A stretch of DNA of 64,000 bases from Heterocephalus glaber (lineage: Eukaryota > Chordata > Mammalia > Rodentia > Bathyergidae), in the NCBI RefSeq assembly GCF_000247695.1, contig NW_004624855.1, forward strand, positions 6,297,577-6,361,576. The letters run 5' to 3'. Under the pieces are notes generated by a model, which did not search any database, had not been told where the DNA came from, and worked only from the letters and a program-made list of their open reading frames with translations. The stretch's first letter is position 1; every line of letters starts with the position of its first letter. A program made the translations under genes and the position numbers. This document shows, piece after piece, positions 1-11,810 of this stretch.

Positions 1-181
1 CTAAAGCCCAACAGAAGCTACCTTAAAAAAAGAGAAGACTGATATTTAGCACAGCCATATTTGTACAAAACATTAGTTCCAGTTATCCTAGCATGAATTA
101 CATGTGTTTCTTAAGTCATTTGCTTTGGAAAAATAAGTGAAATTCTTCATGACATTTTTACTATCTGCAAAAACCCCAGAG

Positions 182-182
<1 letters not shown>

Positions 183-216
<34 letters not shown>
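183..216. repeat. (TG)17 microsatellite
   Basis: An uninterrupted run of 17 TG units lies in otherwise AT-rich sequence, a length at which such repeats are normally polymorphic in mammals. Confidence 0.97.
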
Positions 217-217
<1 letters not shown>

Positions 218-996
218 ATGCTTTCATTTAAAAGCTAAAGAATTTGCAATTTCTTCTGGTGCATAAAATGAGTTTTTGTATCATATAATACGTTATGTAG
301 AAAGATGCTATTTGTTATTTTTATTACTAGTGGGAAAATGCTAATTTAGAATTCCTACTTAAATAATGCTATTCTTCCTCTCATACTGGTGCTTGACAGC
401 TGTCATTTTCTGTTATTTGTAAATTCCAATTTAGTCAACATACATGCTTCACACCCCTTAAGTAGGACAATATAATATGAAGATGAATCTTTAAACTGGT
501 GAGAATGTCTTTTCCCTCTGACATCAAAGACAATAAATAATATCCCTCAAGATAATACAAATAAGCAAATAAGAAGACATCATTAATTAATACAGTAAGA
601 CAGTAGTATCACTTGACCTAAAATACATAGTAAAAATTCCTTATGAGTTTAGTTGATTTCCTAAAATGCCTAACTTCTCAAAGTAATAAGAGATTCATGT
701 TACCATAATTTACTGAAAACAGAGGGCAAGAACATGTTGAGTTATCAGTATTAGAGACTTCAGCTGGGTCCTATATGTTGAGATTCTAGGAAAAAAGAGA
801 AGAACATTGTTTGCATTCTTTCTCTTCTGATGTCTATGAATTTACCATTTTTAAATATTTTTGAGAGTCTACCTCCCTCAGCGATTGTTTTAGAAATGAG
901 AACATTTCTTGAAGAGGTGAAATATTGTCTTGTACACATGATAAATGAGTCCATCAATTGGCATAAACTGGGGTAATGCAGGCTTGAGAAATTTGT
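217..996. other. Unclassified AT-rich interval
   Basis: No convincing reading frame, RNA gene or recognisable repeat. The open frames near 760-960 are short, low in information and AT-biased. Confidence 0.5.
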
Positions 997-1011
997 AAAA
1001 GAAGAAACTCT

Positions 1012-1113
1012 GGTTTAGTTTCTTTTTTTTTCTTTTTTTTGGTACTGAAGATCAAACTCAGGACCTTGTGCTTGCGAGCCAGGTGCAGTGCCACTGATCT
1101 AAATCCCTGGCCC
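1012..1113 (-). mobile_element. ID SINE, antisense, with TSD
   Basis: The reverse complement begins 'ggccagggatttagatcag' and continues through the tRNA-derived ID body to a 'ggtacc'-like end and an A-rich tail, seen here as a T-rich stretch at 1018-1041. It is flanked by a 15-bp target-site duplication with one mismatch, 997-1011 and 1114-1128 (aaaagaagaaactct / aaaagaggaaactct). This is a complete, L1-mobilised insertion. The A box is close to consensus; expression cannot be judged. Confidence 0.93.
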
Positions 1114-1382
1114 AAAAGAGGAAACTCTAAATAAAGAAAGCATGAGCATTTGACTGATTGCATTCCCTTCTTCACTATCTGCCTAAGATGAATTATGCCT
1201 GACAACATTGCCACTCCTAGTAAACTTGCCCTGGCCAGAGCCCAGTGCTTTGCACATGCTCGAACTCAAGAGTCTGCTGGGGTTCTTTTCATTCTTTGCA
1301 TAAAAGATAACTTTAAAGATATTAAAACAATATAGTAAGTTAAGCAATATTAACTAATATTGGTATTTTAAAATCAAAAGAC

Positions 1383-1414
1383 GGTACCAAAAAAATAAAT
1401 AAAATAAAATAAAG
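1383..1414 (+). mobile_element. Ultra-short ID tail insertion with perfect TSD
   Basis: Only 'ggtacc', the last bases of the ID body, plus an A-rich tail is present. It sits between two identical 14-bp copies of taaaatcaaaagac (1369-1382 and 1415-1428). The duplication is the hallmark of target-primed reverse transcription, so this reads as an ID insertion truncated at its 5' end to almost nothing. Confidence 0.75.
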
Positions 1415-1428
1415 TAAAATCAAAAGAC

Positions 1429-2604
1429 AAAAAAGTTTAACATTTTCTGAAATTAGAAGAAAAAGCCTTTGAGAGATATCAGATATATCTGTTGTCTTAA
1501 TTTTCATGATAATGTGAAAGTTTGAATATACCTAAAATCATCAAAATGTATACATTGATATATGGAGTTCATTGTGTATCAGCAGACCTTAATAAAGTTG
1601 TTATAAAAAAAAGGTAGGTAGATAGCCCAAGAAAATATGGTGTCTATTCTAGATTTAACAATATGTATTTGGAAACTCTCAAAGAAAACTAAGCTTGAAC
1701 AAGGAGTGTGTTCAGTTAAACGTTAGAGAAAGAACAGACAATGAAGCAAAAAAAAAAAAAATCACAAAACTATCATCACCAGAAAAATAACAAAACAAAT
1801 AATTTCTGAAATTTCTACCCCAGTGTACAGATATTATATTTATTTTTATGTCAACAACTGATTTATCTCAATTCTGAGTCTTAAAACATATATATTAACT
1901 CAATTATTTATTTTTTTTCTTTCACAGTGAAATGTTCCATGAGAGACACCTATATTTGCTTTGTCAAGAAAGGCTAATGTAGATATGTCTGCTATAATTC
2001 TGAAAAACCAGTTGGTTTCTGCACAAAACTAAATGCCATTTGTTGCATGTAAAAGTCCGAAATGAAAAACAGCATCTTTGAAAAATAAAGCCCAGTTATT
2101 AAGGGTTAGTAATAAATGAAACTGAATTATCAACCTTCTGAATGACTGTATTGTTCTTTTTGTTTCATGGTGTTATTTATTTTAGGAATTAAGTGCTTTC
2201 CTAAAAATCTGACAATAGTGCTAAAAACTGAGCATCAGGGTAGTTCTGTGGAAACATTTCATCATTTTGAATGTGGTTCTCTACTAAATGACAGAGAATG
2301 ATAAAGAAGAAAATCATTATGGTCAGCATTTCTCAATTTCAAGGTATTCAAACTAAAATGAACATGTCTTCAAATGAGGGAAGAGTTGAGAGAGACCAAA
2401 GAAAAGAAATAAATAGGATTTTCATCAGGTCTTAGATCAAAGGAACTTACTGAAAGCAGGAAGACTTAGCATCAGCTCATCACTTCTGTTTTATGTGTTT
2501 GTTCTCTTGAACAGGGAATATTTTTAAAAAGCCATTTCTGAAAGTACGGTTTAGGTAAACAGAAGTCTGATGAAAGATGACAGTGTGTAATGGCTAGGAT
2601 CTAA
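1429..2604. other. Unclassified AT-rich interval
   Basis: No gene or repeat family recognised. It contains A-runs (about 1748-1761) and T-runs (about 1911-1919) but no element ends or duplications I can support. Confidence 0.5.
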
Positions 2605-2935
2605 GGAAGCACTCTCCAACCTTTTTAGCACCAGGGATAGGTTTTGTAGAAGACAATTTTTCATGTGTGTGTGGGGGGTGGGCATGTTTTGGGATAATTG
2701 GAGTAAGCACACAACCTAAAGCTGTCACTGTACAGTTAACTGTAGGTTTTGAAAATCTAATGCTCCTACGAAAATCTAGTGCTGCTTCTAATCTGAAGGG
2801 AGCCAGAGCTCAGATGTTAATGCAAGCAATAAGGAGCAGCTGGAAGCACAAAGGAAGCTGCCCTCACCCACTTGGTGCTCCCCTCCTGCTGTGCAGCCTG
2901 GCTCCAAACAGGGCTGGGGATCCCTGATTTAAAGA
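2605..2935 (+). mobile_element. hAT-Charlie (MER1-type) non-autonomous DNA transposon remnant
   Basis: The left end 'ctccaacctttttagcacca' and 'ggttttgtagaagacaattt' match the well-known mammalian MER1-group terminus (…ccccaacctttttggcaccagggac…). The right part, with 'ctcctgctgtgcagcctggc' and a terminal 'ggggatccctga', matches the opposite end of the same family. The ends are inverted relatives of one another, as expected for a hAT element. The frame at 2667-2927 crosses the element and is not a gene. The element is old, diverged and shortened internally. Confidence 0.85.
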
Positions 2936-3063
2936 ACAGCAGACAAAAGATTCAGTGTGATCAGTAAAAAAATCACGAAGCCACTGAAAACATGATGGAT
3001 GCTATTAATAGTCACATGATCTTTATAATTTATATAAAGTTATTTTTAAAAATACTTGTAGAT

Positions 3064-3122
3064 CCACCACCACCACCTACCTTGCAAGCACAAGGTCCCA
3101 AGTTCAATCCCCAGTACAAAAC
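3064..3122 (+). mobile_element. 5'-truncated ID SINE with perfect TSD
   Basis: The 3' half of an ID ('ccttgcaagcacaaggtccc', then 'ttcaatccccagtac') follows a short CCA-rich stretch. It is bounded by two identical 15-bp copies of aaaatacttgtagat at 3049-3063 and 3123-3137. The 5' tRNA-like half with the A box is missing, so this copy could not promote its own transcription. Confidence 0.9.
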
Positions 3123-3137
3123 AAAATACTTGTAGAT

Positions 3138-5495
3138 GCAGAACTATTTTTGATTCTCACAGAATTTTAAGAGGTAATAGAATGTCCATGTAATATATTA
3201 TAAATAAGTATAGAAAAAATATGTGAGACAACATAGGCCCTAGAGCAAAATTATCAGAACTCTAAGTTTGCAGAGCAAACACTGTGTAAGTGCTTATTAA
3301 ATTAACCTTATTTTTAAAATACTGTTCAAAATTTAGAATCAGTGGGGTTACATGGCTAATTATACATTTACCAGAACTGCAAATTAAGTTCTGTCTTACA
3401 GTGAAACAGTAAGACAAGATTTGAGCATTTCTTTGCCTTCAATAATTGCAAGTAGCTGCAGAAAGGGGGCAGCACAAATACGGAGTTGAAAAGGAGTCCA
3501 TTTCTGAAACTAAAGACCAGGGGTAACATAGAAATAGCTTGGGAGATCTGATTGTCTAAATGTCTATAGTTAACAATGAGCACTGGCTGACAAACCTAAT
3601 AAGCTTGCATTTAGAGTGATTTGGCAGTCATGTTATGAATGTATAAATGTTTCTTTTCTCTTTCCTCGTTTTTTCCTTACACACAAAACTTTCCACAGTG
3701 AGTTTAGCAACTGAGATTTTAATATGGAGATAGAAAACTCCATATCTCCTCACACTTGAGTTTATAATCCATAAAAGAAAGAAGTAACTTTGCTGTAGCC
3801 TAGAGCATTACTTTCCAAGTTTTTATAAGTGAAAACCACTTTTCTTCTTTAGGAGGGTAATTATAATTTTGGAATCTAGAGTTTAAGGAACTGAAGCATA
3901 ACCAGAAAATAATTGCACATGTGCAGAGTCACATATACAAACACACACATATATATGCATATAGAGAGAGTTATTATTTGTCTAATCAACAGAAAATGTG
4001 TTTGTATATTTATGCTCACCAATCACTTCCAATTGGCTCCTACTAGATCCTAGTAAACAAATTGACTACTATTAACTTTGCTAGCTTTATAAAAGGTCCA
4101 TAACCTTGTGACCTCTCAGTGCCACAATCACTAGGGCACAAAGAGAGAGAAAAAAGTTACTTCCTAATCTGCATCATAAAATAAGTCATATCCAATAAAC
4201 TCTACCAGTACTAGCAGTCTCATACAGCTGATCTGCCAAGCTTATCCTATTCTACTTCTGAATTCAGAAATTAAACACAGGCCTGGAAGTTGGAAAAAAG
4301 CCACAGAGAAAGCTATCCTTTAACTGAGGAACCAACCATCTCACTGTGGAGCAAGAAACCTGCTGTTGTAGATGTTATTACTAATACCTGACTAAGGGAT
4401 CATCCACTTAACCCCACAGAAGAGTTTGAAGAACATCATCTGTGATAATTCTGACAAAAATGATGCAGATCCAATGATTCTGTACCTTCTCTCTATCCCA
4501 AGTGAAATTTTATTTTCTGGATGTTTGATTTTTGTCCCTTGCTGCAATAGGTTTTAATAAAATTGAGACATAAATAAAAAGGTACTCATATCTCAGTACC
4601 TCCTAAGGGTCCTTTTGGGTAAATGTTCAATGTGAATTATTCTTCTTTATAAAAGGAAAAACAGAATACCAAAATTTCTATTATATTACTCATAAACTCA
4701 GTTATAAATCACAATTTTGAACATAAAACAAATGGATAAAACGGGACAAGGTTTTAAGCTTTATGAAGATAAAGAATGAATATGTTTTATATATTATGGC
4801 ATTCTCGGGATCCAAGACTGTCCCCTCTCTAACAGTTTCTAGGTAAAAATTTGTGGGATAAATAAATGTATGAAAGAAAGAAGTGCAAATTATGAGAGGA
4901 AAAAGAATGGAAGAAAATATGAATATAACATTATCTCCAAACTCCAAATACAAGATAAATCTCCAGGTTTAAAGCCACTTACAATGATTCAGCTCTCTTT
5001 GCAGCCACTTGTTATGTGTAAATAATATGTTTGCTTTTTCACCAAGGATACAGACAGACTTAGGTGTCCAATCAAGGTATGAGTATTATCGTCGCATCTC
5101 TTCACATTTCTTCTGTACCTCCAGATTGCAGCCATATGTGAAAATGAACAACCTTACTGGGAAAGATTGAAGAAAAATGTACAGCCTACTAATGAGGCAT
5201 GGATAGTCTCGAAATTCTTCTGATTCTATCTTTTGTACATTCTTAGCATGTAGTGAATGGAACTATATCAAGAGTGAACTTGCATTGTCCGTATGCATCT
5301 GTGCTGATGACCTAACCCTCGATTGAGGAACTAATATTTTCACTTTGTTTCAGGTAGAAAGTAGTAACTATGTAACTAGTTTTACCTGACTTCAGAAGTT
5401 TCTCTCAATCAAAGAGACAAAAGAAGATTTACTGTAATAAATTCACCTTTTGAAGTTAAATTCAAAATTCAAGCTATCCCAGCTTCACTGTTTCT
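3138..5495. other. Unclassified AT-rich interval
   Basis: About 2.3 kb without a recognisable gene or repeat. A short (CA)/(TA)/(GA) patch lies at about 3935-3970. The frames at 3368-3583 and 4702-4953 show no family resemblance. Confidence 0.5.
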
Positions 5496-5660
5496 AGTTA
5501 TGAGAGTTTTATATGAAATCAGCCTTCTGAACTCTATCTCTTCATTTATAAAATAGAAATAGCATTTACTTCATGTTTGATATAAGTTTGATATGAGGAC
5601 TAAATGAGATTATTCAAGTAAAATTCATATAATGTCCAGTGTATAACAAACATGTCAACA
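5496..5660 (+). mobile_element. MIR SINE, degraded
   Basis: 'ctcttcatttataaaatag', 'gaggactaaatgagattatt' and 'aatgtccagtgtataacaaa' follow the order and spacing of the MIR core and 3' region (…tcatctgtaaaatgggga…ggattaaatgagataatg…gtgcctggcacatag…). The similarity is that of an ancient, pan-mammalian copy. Confidence 0.75.
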
Positions 5661-7439
5661 ATAATGATAAAACTAATAATGGTCACCATTATTGTTATAT
5701 CTATGATACTACAATTTTTAATGTTTCAAACCTGACGCTGTATATTTAGTGTGTATGGTTGTAGAGATCATGTTACTAAAGAACATATTCATCAGTAAAA
5801 AGAGAAAGGAGAGAAAATTATCCTCAAATGTAGATGAGATTGACAAGTCTCAGAAAGAATTCCTAAGGCAAGGAGACAGGTCCATGATACTTTAACCTTT
5901 CAGTTTCTGCTTTGTTTCTGTCAGTGCCTCCTGAGTAAGGAGAAAACTACAACTAGTATTAGATGTTCAGATGACCCAGAAGCACTGGATGTTTGGCATA
6001 GAAAGAAAACATTTATTTATGGACTTTACAAGAAATGATACTTCTCAGAGTCACATAGCTTTAAAGTGGTCCTTCTGAAGTCATTATCAATCTGGCTTCA
6101 GGAGAAAGAAGAAAGAACAACAAACTGAAAATGATAAAACCAATAAAATTAATTTAAAAACCCTAAATTTAAAATACTTCTACAAAGCTAATCATTTAAG
6201 TAAATATAATAATAGTGATGAAAACCATTTGAATGTTTCAAAATAAACCCCTTATTATTCTCTCCCCATTTTATTTCTAAATATAACTAGCCTTGTACAA
6301 TTGTCCTTATACAAGGACATAAATAGTCCTTGCATTCAGTGTTCCCAATAATACATGATCAGTCTACTTTTTCAAAACAATACCCTAAATTCTATTTATA
6401 ACCACTAACTCAATCACACAAGATGAATTCCAGATCTCCAGCTCCAACCCTCCTATCTTTCTTCAACTCTAGATGCAAGCATGGCTATTAGGTATCTCTT
6501 ATGAAAATTCTTTTTCATCTTTAAAGTCAGTATTATCAGCATAATTTTTTTTCTCTTTCTTCACCCAACCCATAAACCAACTGCTCTTATATTGGCAAAA
6601 ATTATTGTTAGCATCACATTCCATCTAAAGACTGGGCCTACTCTCTCATTTTCTCCCTCTATAAGTACTTTTAATTCAATTTATAAATTATTTTTTGAAA
6701 ATTTTTTCCATGTTTGCTGACGCTTTATTGATTAAGCTTACACCATTAATTTCAAGAGCACCACATTCATGAAAAATGTTTACAGTAATATCTGCTTCTC
6801 GGGGAACTCTTTACCCAGTTTGTATAAATGTCAAAAAGAACCAGATTACTCACCATAATCTAAGGTATGTGATAGGTCACTTATTCCCACTAAAATGCTG
6901 AACAGAAGAGAATACAAGTTTTATGAAGGCATATAAAAACATGTTGAAGAGTTCTAAATGTGTATTCTTACAAAGGAAGAAATCATACGTTCATGAAACA
7001 CAAATAAGGTATAATTTGAATACATTATTCCAGTGTCTTGTATTATTCAAGGCTACAAGTGAACGGTCTGAGGTTCAAACAGTTTTTGATATTTATAGAA
7101 AGAATTCTTTTGCTCATTCTTTCATTCTCTGTGTTGTTGAAATTTTGTCTACATTTGTGGGATTCTATAACATTACTATTCTCTAGGTCAGATCCAATTT
7201 TTGTGAGAAAATATCAGGAGTATGCATACAGATGAGAAGGTGTGGAAATTAGACCTCTTAATGCACAGGAATGACAAGAGTTGGCCACTTACAGGGTGAA
7301 TTTCTATACCTAGCTCTTCTCAAAAAAAAAGCAAGTAGATTCCAAGCATTTTGAACATCCCAAGGTGAAGGTTTAGTTGTTTGACAAGACTAGGGTTATA
7401 TAATGGCCGATACAAGTGAGTATTGCCATTAAATGCCAC
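5661..7439. other. Unclassified AT-rich interval
   Basis: No supported gene or element. The overlapping frames at 6923-7235 are AT-driven and lie on the same strand in two phases without a recognisable protein. Confidence 0.5.
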
Positions 7440-7645
7440 ACCTTTGCAGTCATAAAGCCTGGGTGTAGAATGTGGTACCACCATTTATTACTTGCTTATT
7501 TAACTTGCATGAAATAGTTTCAGTTTCTTCAATTGGGAAATGAAGATAATAGTTTTTTGTATGGTTATTTATTGAGTATTATACAGTCTGTGTATATTGA
7601 GAAACTATCCCTGTGCTTGGATCATAATAGATAGTCAAATATATC
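7440..7645 (+). mobile_element. MIR SINE, degraded
   Basis: The MIR layout can be followed: 'cataaagcctgggtgtagaa', then 'tcagtttcttcaattgggaa' (core, ~tcagtttcctcatctgtaaa), then 'ccctgtgcttggatcataat' (3' part, ~gtgcctggcacatagt). Confidence 0.65.
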
Positions 7646-8489
7646 AATCTCTTCATTATTTCTTGTTCTGTTAATTCCCATTTAGAAAAAAGTGCAGCTT
7701 GTGACAGCTTTCACTTAATTTTATATGAACATGCTTTTCTGAAGCTGATACAAATCTGACTGGTTTTCAGTGTGAAAATAAAACATTAAACTGTTCTTGG
7801 AGTTACTTCTAAACAGAGCTTGTTGCTAATCATAATGTAAAAGGAATGTACATAATAATCAGCAAGGAGTAAGGTTATACTGCAATCCCTGAGTTATCTA
7901 AAGGTGAATACTGCAGCTACAGCATCAGCAAGTCTCCAAGCAGACTGGAAATGTGTTAAAATCAAAGCACTGTCCTATAGTTCACCAAGGACTACAGATC
8001 AAACTCAGTCTTCCTTTTGTTCTCCATATTTTGAATCTCATTCACAGCTCTTTGGAGCTAGGGGTATGGGATATCATAGGGGAAAAGGTAACTTTATTCT
8101 GTTATTAGCATGCTCCTATTAACTAATTTTCTATTCAAGATATCAAGTCCTCTCTTTTAAACCCAGGATTCTCATCTCGAAAATGAACTAGTAGCCTGAA
8201 TAGTGTTTACCAGACCTGAAGTCTATGACTTGGCAGAAGAGATTTTCCCACCTGCCCTTGTACGAGCAAGAAGTGAGCATGGAGGTAAAGATCTGCAGAG
8301 GTTTCAGCTGAAATGGAAGCCCATTCTCTTCCAAAACAAAGTAGGACAGCACAGAAGGAATGCACAGTGGCAGTGCAGTAGAGTGCTGTGCCTCTTTAGG
8401 GTTCTAATGACCTCAAAGTAAGAAGGATTTCATTAGAGAGGACAAGGTCAGAAGTGAAAATGAGTTTGAGAATTAATATAAATAGATAA
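7646..8489. other. Unclassified interval
   Basis: No repeat recognised. Frames at 7904-8122 and 8203-8421 are short, lack a family match and have no splice or promoter context I can see. Confidence 0.45.
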
Positions 8490-8665
8490 CATTAAATGAA
8501 CGCTTAACATTCCAAGAGCCATGTCCACAATCACACTTAGTCCTTATTAGGCAGCAAGGGTCTAGTTTTATCTTTCACAAACATGGAAACTAAATCTTAG
8601 TAAGATTAGTAACCTGACCAAGATTATGATTCATGAATCACAGTGCCTGTATTGAAATCTGCATA
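8490..8665 (-). mobile_element. MIR SINE, antisense, degraded
   Basis: 'aaacatggaaactaaatctt', 'agtaacctgaccaagattat' and 'cagtgcctgtattgaaatct' correspond to the reverse MIR pattern (…gatgaggaaactgaggct…taagtgacttgcccaaggt…gagctgggattcgaaccc…). Confidence 0.65.
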
Positions 8666-8699
8666 TACAAAACTTATCAAATTATGTGGTAAATATTTA

Positions 8700-9150
8700 A
8701 ATTTAACAATTTTTTTAGAGGAAAAGATACATTGCCATTAATCTCCCCCAAAATACTCCCCTTCAATTTGAACACATTGATCTCATTCTTGTCACTTTCT
8801 GAAGCAGTTCTGGAAGTTCCCTTTCATGAGTGTCTTTATACAGTATGATCAAAAATACTTTGAATGTTGCATCATATTTCATCCAACAGAAAGGCAGGCT
8901 CATAAAAACTTTACAATGTGTCCTTATTCCTTGGATCTGGTACCATGTAACTTTTGGCTCTTTCTCAAAGTCTAAATGATCATGAAAGGTAATTGTTTTG
9001 AATTCATTCAGAACATTGAGGAAGTCAGAACAGAGCAACTAAGGAACATGAAAGAGGACTTTCAGAACTGCTTCAGAAAGTAGCAAGAATGATGGCATAA
9101 ATGTGTTCAAAGCAAGGGAAAATGTTTTGAAGAGGATTAATACCAATGTG
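8700..9150. mobile_element. Foldback mariner/Tc1-like DNA transposon remnant, copy A
   Basis: The left arm (about 8755-8825), reverse-complemented, and the right arm (about 9055-9125) read nearly the same: both carry 'cagaactgcttcagaaagt' followed by 'aagaatga' and 'tgtgttcaaa'. The centre has 'tcatgaaaggtaattgtttt' and 'ggtaccatgtaacttttggc', resembling the end of a mariner-type transposase reading frame (…FFLFPKLK…). A second diverged copy in the same orientation lies at 15838-16310, so this is a dispersed family and not a chance palindrome. Family name uncertain. Confidence 0.6.
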
Positions 9151-9204
9151 TACTATAATAACTTTTTAAAATTTAAAACTTTGTCATATTTTTTGACATT
9201 TGGG

Positions 9205-9305
9205 GTAGAAAGATGACAGAAAGAGACAGAGAGACAGCAAGATACAGAATAGAGAAAGAAAAGCAAGGAGAAGTAAAGAGCAAAAGAGGGGAGAGGAAGA
9301 AAATA
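9205..9305. repeat. GA-rich low-complexity tract
   Basis: A purine-rich stretch of imperfect 'agagacaga', 'gaaagaaaag' and 'gaggaaga' units. Confidence 0.8.
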
Positions 9306-11660
9306 AACGTTTTGAATTTAGAAACTGTGTCTAATATTTCCACATTCCCATAATACTTGGAAAAATGTGTTGTAGATTAAAAACTCAGGAAATAAGTTAT
9401 AGATTGGCTGTTTTACACACACATACACACACCAAAAAATTTCAAGTAATATTTAAATTTGCTCATAATAGCTCTAAAACTAAGCACATAATTCATATAG
9501 AGATCGAAGTGTTCCAGAATGCTCAGTTCAATAACTGCACAAAAATATATCTTTTTTGTTCTTTTGGATTTGGCATTTAAATAGACTACTCAGGAGCAAA
9601 CAATTTTTTCCTTTTGTGGGAAGTTAATAGTTCAGGTCTCCTGGTATTTCACTTCCCAAATACTATTTAAGATTGGAAGATACTGTATTTTTCTTTTTAG
9701 ACCAGATCACCTTTGGATTCTTTCTAATGTATTCCCATCTAATAGTTAACCAACTTGTTCTTGAATGACCACAATTATAGTAAATTTACAACTCCCCTCA
9801 GCAACTAATTCCAATTTTATATAGCTAATTTATAGATTGTCATTCTCATTCTCATCCTTAATCACATTCATTATAAGACTTCCATGTCCTGGTTCTATAT
9901 GTTGAGGTCATATGAATTTAGTCCTATTTCCCATGTTTCAACTTCAAATATGTGAGGGCATTTCTATCATCTCTCATTATATTTTTTACCTTCTTTTGAT
10001 AAACATTCCCATATTCCTTCTCATATGATGCTGTTTTGCTATCCTCATTGAATTCTAGCAATATCATTTAGAAAATATTACAAGATTTTTAGAGTTCTCC
10101 ATTTTCTCTCCTCAAACCCAATTCAAGATTGCACGTGATTTTTGACATCTCTCTTGTTTGAAATTATATTTGTTCACTCATGCAGTTTACCCTAATGTCA
10201 TTCAAAAGCCTACACTTTTCCAGAAACAGCTAACTACCCTTTCACCAAGTAATAAAGTTAATATTTTCTTTCCCATTTTTCTTCCAGACACAATTTGATC
10301 TAGAGAGGACAAGGCCAAGTCAAAATAAGTGTCTTTTGTTAAAACTACATTTGTTCCAGTCACAAATTACACTTATATATACTTTAAGAATGTTTTCCTA
10401 AAAAAAAATGTTTTCCTTAAAAGTACATAAATGTGTAGGTATTTTTCAGGGTGCATGTGTATGTATGTATGCATTACAGAATTGAAGTGTGACATATTTA
10501 GAAATATTTACACATGTATGTTTACAATGTCTTATTGTTCTGCATATTTAATAAAAGTTACTAACTGAAAGCTTTGTCACCTATCACTATAGCAGTTGAA
10601 CTCTAAGGAGTTCAAAGTGCTTACCCCTTCCACTGATATGAATTCTTTACTGTTAATAATGCTTACCAAGGTCATAGCACTCAGGTATCTTTCTTCTACC
10701 ACTTTGGCCTCCCTCCAATTTTTTTTAAATTGCTTTTGGGGTGCTGGCAAGCATTTTCATTTTTCTGCCTGGCACATTATGCCTTCTTTTAAACTATTAA
10801 TGGGAAAACACATGCTCATCAACTTTCAGTGGGGTTACATTCCAATAAACCCATCATAAATTGAAAATATTGTGAGAAATGCATTTAATACATTCAATAT
10901 CATGTCCTAGAAACATACCCTCCCTTCTTTAATCACTTCCCACCTTTTCTCTTCCTTTTTGGCTTGTCGGAATTTTTGATAGCTGTCTACATTGCTCATG
11001 ACAGGAAGCAGCAAGGGCTGCTAGGGAGCAGTGGGACTCTGTATACATAACTGTTTCACTTCAGGGAAAGCTGGAGGGCAATTTACCTCCCTTGGGTTGG
11101 ACTTGGTAAAGTACTGGAATGAGTATGTTTGGGCGCATCACCCCAATCTACATCAAAGGATTAATAGTGTTTATACATCATATTGTCCTATAGTAGACAG
11201 GAGATTATAAATTTTTCAGTGACTTTAAAATAGTCCTGATGTATTTTTGAAATTTTATACCAGAATAATTCAGGAATCAACTACTAGAGAAATTATCTTT
11301 ATCCTTTTCCTTGAGCATTGTTCTCAGGGCCCAACAATCATGTTTGCCTAGCTCTCTCAAGAAACAAGATAGGGATATCTACAACACTACAGTAAAACGT
11401 AATCAAATTGAAGTATAATTTCATTTTAAAAACTCAAATAAATTAAAACAGTATTTAGTGCAATAAGTCACAGAAAGAATGAAGGAGAAATTAGAAAAAT
11501 CTGAGTGCTGATTATATAATTTAATGTATTTGTAAGAGAAAATATATTATAAAAAGATTTAAAGTTCTTCTTAGCTAATTTCTGTGTTTTTTCAACACAA
11601 CAGTAGTAGGAATGAAGTAGATTAGAAAGAAGTGGGGAAAACTGACTAAGTCACAACATG
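9306..11660. other. Unclassified AT-rich interval
   Basis: About 2.3 kb with no supported gene. Small features only: an ACACAC patch near 9415-9432 and a TATG-type patch near 10458-10475. Confidence 0.5.
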
Positions 11661-11664
11661 GGTT

Positions 11665-11810
11665 CTAAGGAATTCTCTGTCAAACCATGTGGGTAACTGT
11701 GGGCAAAGGCAAGCCATTCAATGATTCTAAGTCTTAGTTGTGAAACCAGAGTGAAATTAAATAACTTGAAATAATTCTTCCAATTCTGTACTCTGTACTT
11801 CTAATAAAGC
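11665..11810 (+). mobile_element. Probable MIR fragment
   Basis: 'gtgggcaaaggcaagccatt' then 'ttctaagtcttagttgtgaa' resembles the MIR core (…tgggcaagtcacttaacctctctgagcctcagtttcc…). Too diverged for firm ends. Confidence 0.45.

Noticed and set aside
2667..2927. 86-codon frame resembling a small protein
   Set aside because: It spans the hAT-Charlie remnant end to end.
5675..5693. Palindrome aataatggt-c-accattatt
   Set aside because: Arms of 9 bp with a 1-bp centre are expected by chance in 64 kb of AT-rich DNA.
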